11,034 nt of DNA, taken from NCBI GenBank assembly GCA_026785985.1, contig JAJAYX010000396.1:1-11034 (forward strand). Reading direction: 5' to 3'. Both the position numbers and the translations under genes were made by a program. Shown here in pieces: positions 7,327 to 11,034 of the stretch (the stretch's first letter is position 1; every line of letters begins with the position of its first letter). Source of the stretch: Rudanella sp. Its GTDB lineage: Bacteria > Bacteroidota > Bacteroidia > Cytophagales > Spirosomataceae. A model generated the notes under the pieces. It searched no databases. It was given only the letters and a program-made list of their open reading frames with translations, and was not told the origin of the DNA.

Positions 7327-7338
7327 CTGGCTTACCAG
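7322..7338. other. Small overlapping hairpins spanning two convergent stop codons
   Basis: GGTAA (7322-7326) pairs with TTACC (7332-7336) across five bases, and alternatively CTGG (7327-7330) pairs with CCAG (7335-7338). The first stem contains both convergent stop codons. There is no T-run on either side, so this is at best a weak terminator. The two genes are only 5 bp apart. Confidence 0.3.
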
Positions 7339-8108
7339 CCGAAGCCAAGGAAAGCATTCAGTTGGAAGGAGAAAGTTGTTCCAGAACCATTACCAAATTG
7401 AACGTGCGGGCCAGCATCAATATCAAAATAGGCAAACTTACCCAACCTGCGTTGAATACCATACGCAAGCATAAGCCTTGGGGATGGACTCCCCAATAGG
7501 TTTCCAATTCGACGATCTGATTGTCTTGGTGAAGGTTTATTTGTGTTAAGATCCAGAACTTTAGTTGATGCAATTCTGTGGAAGGGCTGTAAATATTTTA
7601 GAGCTATGTAGTTTCCGGAGAAATTGTTGGCTGATCGTCCATGCTTTATATCCTTAGCTTTAGCGTAGTAGTAGCGAAATCCGGCTTTCCAAAGGAATTC
7701 TGTTGAGCTAACCTGTTGTAGGTAAATTGGTTGTTTGTCTAAGCCATATCCTGACAAAACTCCCATTCCCTTGTACTTAATGTATGTTGAGTTAGCCTCA
7801 CCTCCGATTACAAAAGACACTGAAGGGGAAAGCTTTTTCTCAACCGACATTTCGCCTAAGAAGCTAACTCGAAATCGACGGTATTCAAACGTACCTTGCC
7901 CTCGGTCCGTCGTCGGCCAAATGCCCACTTTGAACAACGTTCGCTCTTCCATATCGGCGCGGGTGATGTAGCGGATAAAGCGTTTGACCTCGGCGGCTGA
8001 GATGCGGGCATCTTCGGTGGTAGTTTCGGTGCGGAGCGTGTCGCTGCGCTGGGCCGTGGCTGAGGATGCAACAAGAAGCAAAGCGAGAAGAAGTAGAGGG
8101 GCCTTCAT
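7332..8108 (-). CDS. Small outer-membrane beta-barrel protein, GC-mosaic
   Basis: 258 residues from the ATG at 8108, where a clear signal peptide begins (MKAPLLLLALLLVASSATAQ); the frame extends upstream to 8150, but those 14 codons weaken the signal and overlap the previous gene's end. After the signal comes a short polar segment (~20-45), then alternating aromatic/polar strands and a final strand ending in Phe-Gly-Trp, the C-terminal aromatic typical of barrels inserted by the BAM complex. I do not recognise a named family; the motif RFIRYITRADMEERTLFKVG (~43-62) may identify it. It lies 38 bp after the previous minus-strand gene, as the last member of the operon-like run. GC drops from ~58% in the first ~80 codons to ~42% in the rest. 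Confidence 0.75.
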   Translation of the reverse strand: MKAPLLLLALLLVASSATAQRSDTLRTETTTEDARISAAEVKRFIRYITRADMEERTLFKVGIWPTTDRGQGTFEYRRFRVSFLGEMSVEKKLSPSVSFVIGGEANSTYIKYKGMGVLSGYGLDKQPIYLQQVSSTEFLWKAGFRYYYAKAKDIKHGRSANNFSGNYIALKYLQPFHRIASTKVLDLNTNKPSPRQSDRRIGNLLGSPSPRLMLAYGIQRRLGKFAYFDIDAGPHVQFGNGSGTTFSFQLNAFLGFGW

Positions 8109-8146
8109 GGTGAATGTTAGTTTTGAAATGGTTTTGCTCTGTAAAA

Positions 8147-9337
8147 TCAACGTTTTTGTACGGTATAAATGAGGCCAGCCTGAAACGAGTGAAAACCACC
8201 ATAGGGTTTCGACGAAAGTTTGAGCATGTCGCGCTGATAACGGGCATCGAAAGCCAGCCTACTGGTCAGGTTATACGAGGCACCGAGCATTAATCCAATT
8301 AGCGTATGGCCGGGCGTGGGCGGGTTGGGTTGTCCGTCGGATTCGGTGTGGCCGTTCAGGAAAAAGGCCAGGTATGGACCGCCGTATAGATGCCAGCGAT
8401 AGGACGCTTCGTGCCGGAACAACAGCGGCAATTCAAGGTAGTTGGGGCTGCCCATTGCACTCAAATACCGGATGTTACCCCGTTGAACCTCCCTCACTTT
8501 ATAGCCCCGTTGCGCGTAGTTCATTTCGCCCCGCAGGCTCCAGGTGAGCGAAAGCGGCAATTCGGCCCAAACCCCACCATTGAACCGGAGCCGGTATTGG
8601 GTGTTGACCCCTTTCTGGTTGAAGTTCACTCCACTGCCAGCCGCCCTTATTCCCCAACTTAGTTCGTTGGAGCGAATGGACCGAATACCCAGCGAATCAG
8701 CCGAAAAATCCAGCCGGTATCCAACCCGCACACTTAATGCTGTTGTGTTGCCGCCCGGAATGAAATAATGGGTTCCGACAACGCCAACCGACCAGCGTTT
8801 TGAGGGGCGGAAATCGTAGCCGAGAGAGACTACCGGCACCACTTGCCGGGTGTTGGTCTGGCTTGGAATGGTTTCGTAATACGGATCGCGGGGGGTTAAG
8901 TAGAGCAGGCTATCAACTTTTGTTTCGCGCTGCCGATACAACGAAACGCCACCCTGCACCCGAATCTGATGCCGTCGAGTGCGAACAGGTAGCCAAACCA
9001 GCGAGAGATCAGTCATTTGGTCGGTGCGTTGGTAAAATGATTTGATCTGGGCCGGGTCGGGTTGGTAGGCCGCTTGTGGATCGGTAATGGTTAGTGGCTT
9101 AAGGTTTGAGGAGTTGCCCCAGTTTAGGCCTAACGCCACGCCAACACGGGGCGACACGAAGCCCGTGAGTTGTTGCCGGTAAAAATAACCCGCCCGATAA
9201 GAGCCGGAAAGCCGCAACGTACCGCCCCCGGTTTCTACTTCGAACCGATAGCGTTCCGTGGCCTGGGCAAACCCGTTAGGTGTCGTAAACAGAAAACTCA
9301 GTGCCAGTAAAAGTTGAAAAATAGAATACTTGTTCAT
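8147..9337 (-). CDS. Double outer-membrane beta-barrel protein (barrel B then PorT-like barrel)
   Basis: 396 residues from the ATG at 9337, where a signal peptide begins (MNKYSIFQLLLALSFLFTTP...GFAQ); the longer frame to 9415 would overlap the preceding gene and bury the signal. Residues ~26-211 form one predicted barrel, including LPVRTRRHQIRVQGG (~116-130) and a VRVGYRLDF end. Residues ~225-396 form a second, PorT/OMP_b-brl-like barrel: LSWGIRAAGSGVNF, SPNYLELPLLFRH, LYGGPYLAFF, then alternating strands to the end. The second pattern is that of the PorT-like outer-membrane family. No transport or enzyme motif was seen, so the role in the outer membrane is open. It lies 34 bp after the upstream gene, suggesting co-transcription. 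Confidence 0.82.
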   Translation of the reverse strand: MNKYSIFQLLLALSFLFTTPNGFAQATERYRFEVETGGGTLRLSGSYRAGYFYRQQLTGFVSPRVGVALGLNWGNSSNLKPLTITDPQAAYQPDPAQIKSFYQRTDQMTDLSLVWLPVRTRRHQIRVQGGVSLYRQRETKVDSLLYLTPRDPYYETIPSQTNTRQVVPVVSLGYDFRPSKRWSVGVVGTHYFIPGGNTTALSVRVGYRLDFSADSLGIRSIRSNELSWGIRAAGSGVNFNQKGVNTQYRLRFNGGVWAELPLSLTWSLRGEMNYAQRGYKVREVQRGNIRYLSAMGSPNYLELPLLFRHEASYRWHLYGGPYLAFFLNGHTESDGQPNPPTPGHTLIGLMLGASYNLTSRLAFDARYQRDMLKLSSKPYGGFHSFQAGLIYTVQKR

Positions 9338-9371
9338 GATCACTAACTCATTGATTAATAGCTTATAATAG

Positions 9372-10655
9372 TCAAAAGCGATACCCTGTTTGCACTCCAA
9401 ACGAGCCATAATCACGCCCGTTGATGCGTAGCCACGGCCCCAGAATCAGGCGGTCGGTGGCGGCAAAATGATAATCGAGCATCACCTGGAAGTTGATTTT
9501 TACCCCTTCCTGCCGACTGTAATCGCGCCAGTTTACGGTTCGGTACGTAATGCCGTTGATTGTGCGCGATCCACCCGACGACGACCGTATGCCCGACTCG
9601 TAGGTAAGTGTTGGCCCAGCCGAAAAACCAATCGTGTGCCGTCGGCTGTAGAGCGGAAGTATCCTCACACCTGTCACGAGTTGGTATGCATTGTAATGTT
9701 TGGGTAAAAAGCCAGTCTCAAAATCCTCGTAAAGCCTCATCACATTCAGGCCCGCCATTAACCCAAACCGGCGTTTGAGGTAGCGTGTGTAGCGATTTTC
9801 GTAGATGAAAGCACTGCCAATGTCTTCGCCCAGCAAGCCCACTGAGCCATGAAACTCGTTGCGGTAGGATGGAATATCACGTTTGACGCGCTCATAAGCC
9901 TTGTTTTGGCGCAGGGCCAGCAAGTGACTCCTGAGCGGAAACAGCCGGTAGCCCACTGTCAGCACATAACTGCCAAAATGCTGACGGGCGAGTAGCGTTC
10001 CGGTTGCCGTCGGGATGCCATCGAGCAGGGGAGTCAGGCTTTGGCGGTAGGCCAGATCAACGGTAAGGCCGCCAATGTCAACGCCTAACCCAGCCTGCCC
10101 CGTGAGTATATTAGGGCGGTAAGCATTGCCCGTGGCTCCAAATAAACGATTTATCCGGATGCGGTCGCGATATTCAGTTTCATAGAAATTCGGAGGCTTT
10201 TGATCGTCCAAACGTTTCTGGTACTCGTCAGCCTGACGGTTCCATGTGTTGTTGTCCCAATTTTGGTGTTGATAGCCTAAACCGCCAAAGAGCCGCAGCC
10301 AGGGTAGCACTTTTGCCCCAGCCTGCACATTAAGGCCGACCATCCGGTTCGTGAAGCCAGCACTGAACCCCACTCCGGCTGTGTTGATGTAGCTAATCTG
10401 ACTGAATTTGCCAATGGTCGCTTCGCCAAGCGCGAAAAACCGGAGGTTGTCGTAGCGGGCAAAGGCCCCCCATTGAACGGGCGGTGACTGGTTAGCTCCT
10501 CCCAACGAAAGCGTTATTTGGGTCACCTCCACCGTAGTCAGAGTGCTGTTGAGCGACTTGGGGAAATTAATTCGTGGTCCAAAACTCCATTCCTGCCCAA
10601 AACTGGGGTTCATAGAAGCCAAAGCCAGAAGAAGAATGTTACGTATATTTTTCAT
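9372..10655 (-). CDS. Double outer-membrane beta-barrel protein (PorT-like barrel then barrel B)
   Basis: 427 residues with a signal peptide (MKNIRNILLLALASMNPSFG, mature protein from Gln21). Residues ~21-242 form a PorT-like barrel (WSFGPRINF, VQWGAFARYDNLRFFALGE, LRLFGGLGYQHQNW). A long charged loop at ~138-175 (ADEYQKRLDDQKPPNFYETE) probably faces outside. A basic linker (~243-265) leads to a second barrel, ~266-427, that resembles the N-terminal barrel of the next gene: both carry LP[LV]..RRH.I, similar middle strands and a VG/TGYR.F ending. The final residue is Phe, as in BAM substrates. It lies 45 bp after the preceding minus-strand gene. Family membership as outer-membrane barrel is well supported; function is unknown. 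Confidence 0.82.
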   Translation of the reverse strand: MKNIRNILLLALASMNPSFGQEWSFGPRINFPKSLNSTLTTVEVTQITLSLGGANQSPPVQWGAFARYDNLRFFALGEATIGKFSQISYINTAGVGFSAGFTNRMVGLNVQAGAKVLPWLRLFGGLGYQHQNWDNNTWNRQADEYQKRLDDQKPPNFYETEYRDRIRINRLFGATGNAYRPNILTGQAGLGVDIGGLTVDLAYRQSLTPLLDGIPTATGTLLARQHFGSYVLTVGYRLFPLRSHLLALRQNKAYERVKRDIPSYRNEFHGSVGLLGEDIGSAFIYENRYTRYLKRRFGLMAGLNVMRLYEDFETGFLPKHYNAYQLVTGVRILPLYSRRHTIGFSAGPTLTYESGIRSSSGGSRTINGITYRTVNWRDYSRQEGVKINFQVMLDYHFAATDRLILGPWLRINGRDYGSFGVQTGYRF

Positions 10656-10678
10656 AAAGTGTTGACTAATAAAGTGTT
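10656..10678 (-). repeat. Short direct repeat in the leader of the first barrel gene
   Basis: AAAGTGTT occurs at 10656-10663 and 10671-10678 (plus-strand reading), 15 bp apart, just upstream of the ATG at 10655. It may be a small tandem duplication or a binding site; the window gives no way to choose. Confidence 0.3.
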
Positions 10679-10700
10679 AGGGGGCGTATTGTTCAGCCCA

Positions 10701-11034
10701 TTACCGCTCCATGCCGACGGTTGGCCCGCCCAGAATGACGATAGGGCTGTAGATGTTCTGAATGCTTATTTCGGGCTTTTTACCGGGAGGGGCCAACGTG
10801 AACGTCTGCTTGCCACCAAATCGCCCCAGTTGGTCGGCATAAGCAGCGGGGACGCGGATTTCCCCTTGTGTCGCCAGTATATCATACTGAAAATCAGTGA
10901 TTCGGTTAATTATCAACACAATTTCTGTTCGGGCGGCTTCTACCTGTAGGGCGTCGAGTATGGGGTTTGGCACAATCAGTAGCTTCCCGTAGCGGCTTTG
11001 AATTCGACTCTTGCCACCCAGATTGCGGAGGTCA
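10701..11034 (-). CDS. C-terminal part of an unrecognised protein, 5' end outside the window
   Basis: The frame is open to the window edge, so the gene starts further right; the GTG at 10973 is an internal valine in LLIVPNPILDAL. About 110 C-terminal residues are visible, ending TVGMER before TAA. They are rich in short beta-type stretches (EIVLIIN, FQYDILATQGEIRVP, KQTFTLAPPG, PEISIQNIYSPIVILGG) with no membrane segment. I do not recognise the family. It lies 45 bp ahead of the first double-barrel gene on the same strand and is probably co-transcribed with the three outer-membrane genes. Confidence 0.65.
   Translation of the reverse strand, partial: DLRNLGGKSRIQSRYGKLLIVPNPILDALQVEAARTEIVLIINRITDFQYDILATQGEIRVPAAYADQLGRFGGKQTFTLAPPGKKPEISIQNIYSPIVILGGPTVGMER

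Noticed and set aside
10920..11000. VPNPILDALQV as a type IX secretion C-terminal sorting domain
   Set aside because: The PNP motif fits loosely, but ~85 residues follow without the expected later strands, and the motif is short enough to be chance.
1..11034. A defence system, biosynthetic cluster, prophage or transposon
   Set aside because: No nuclease, toxin, integrase, transposase, polymerase or tailoring-enzyme gene was seen; the genes are envelope, secreted or small domain proteins.

Overview
The window looks like chromosomal DNA of a Bacteroidota bacterium, most probably of the order Cytophagales and close to Spirosoma (family Spirosomaceae). Three things suggest this: roughly 55-60% GC in most genes; start codons without a clear Shine-Dalgarno sequence; and the protein set, which includes a choice-of-anchor Q / Pmp-like beta-helix protein, a secreted SGNH esterase followed by DUF11 repeats, and a cluster of outer-membrane beta-barrels. 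The genus is inferred from family resemblance and was not tested.

Left part (1-2814, + strand): the 3' end of a large secreted repeat protein. It has two ~540-residue beta-helix modules joined by an Ig-like linker and a short G8-like C-terminal domain. Middle part (2820-4341): a small SCP2-domain protein (-), a four-helix membrane protein of unknown function (+) and an ABA4-like (DUF4281) membrane protein (-). The last two genes converge and overlap by 53 bp. The only good minus-strand terminator after the ABA4-like gene lies beyond the whole opposing gene. Next comes a ~285-bp AT-rich non-coding stretch (4342-4626).

Right-middle (4627-7326, + strand): a secreted SGNH/sialate O-acetylesterase-like gene continues in the same frame, past a TAG codon at 6340-6342, into two DUF11 domains. 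The stop falls inside a domain and looks like a C-to-T nonsense change, so this is probably one ~900-codon gene interrupted by an amber codon.

Right part (7332-11034, - strand): an operon-like run of four genes with 34-45 bp gaps. Read 5' to 3', it has the C-terminal end of an unrecognised protein, two double-barrel outer-membrane proteins whose two barrel types appear in opposite order, and a smaller outer-membrane protein whose last two thirds is much lower in GC than its start.

Taken together this is a cell-envelope and secreted-protein neighbourhood. I see no phage, transposase, CRISPR, RNA gene or defence system. The observations most worth checking are the in-frame amber codon, the swapped double barrels, the GC-mosaic barrel gene and the overlapping convergent pair with a displaced terminator.
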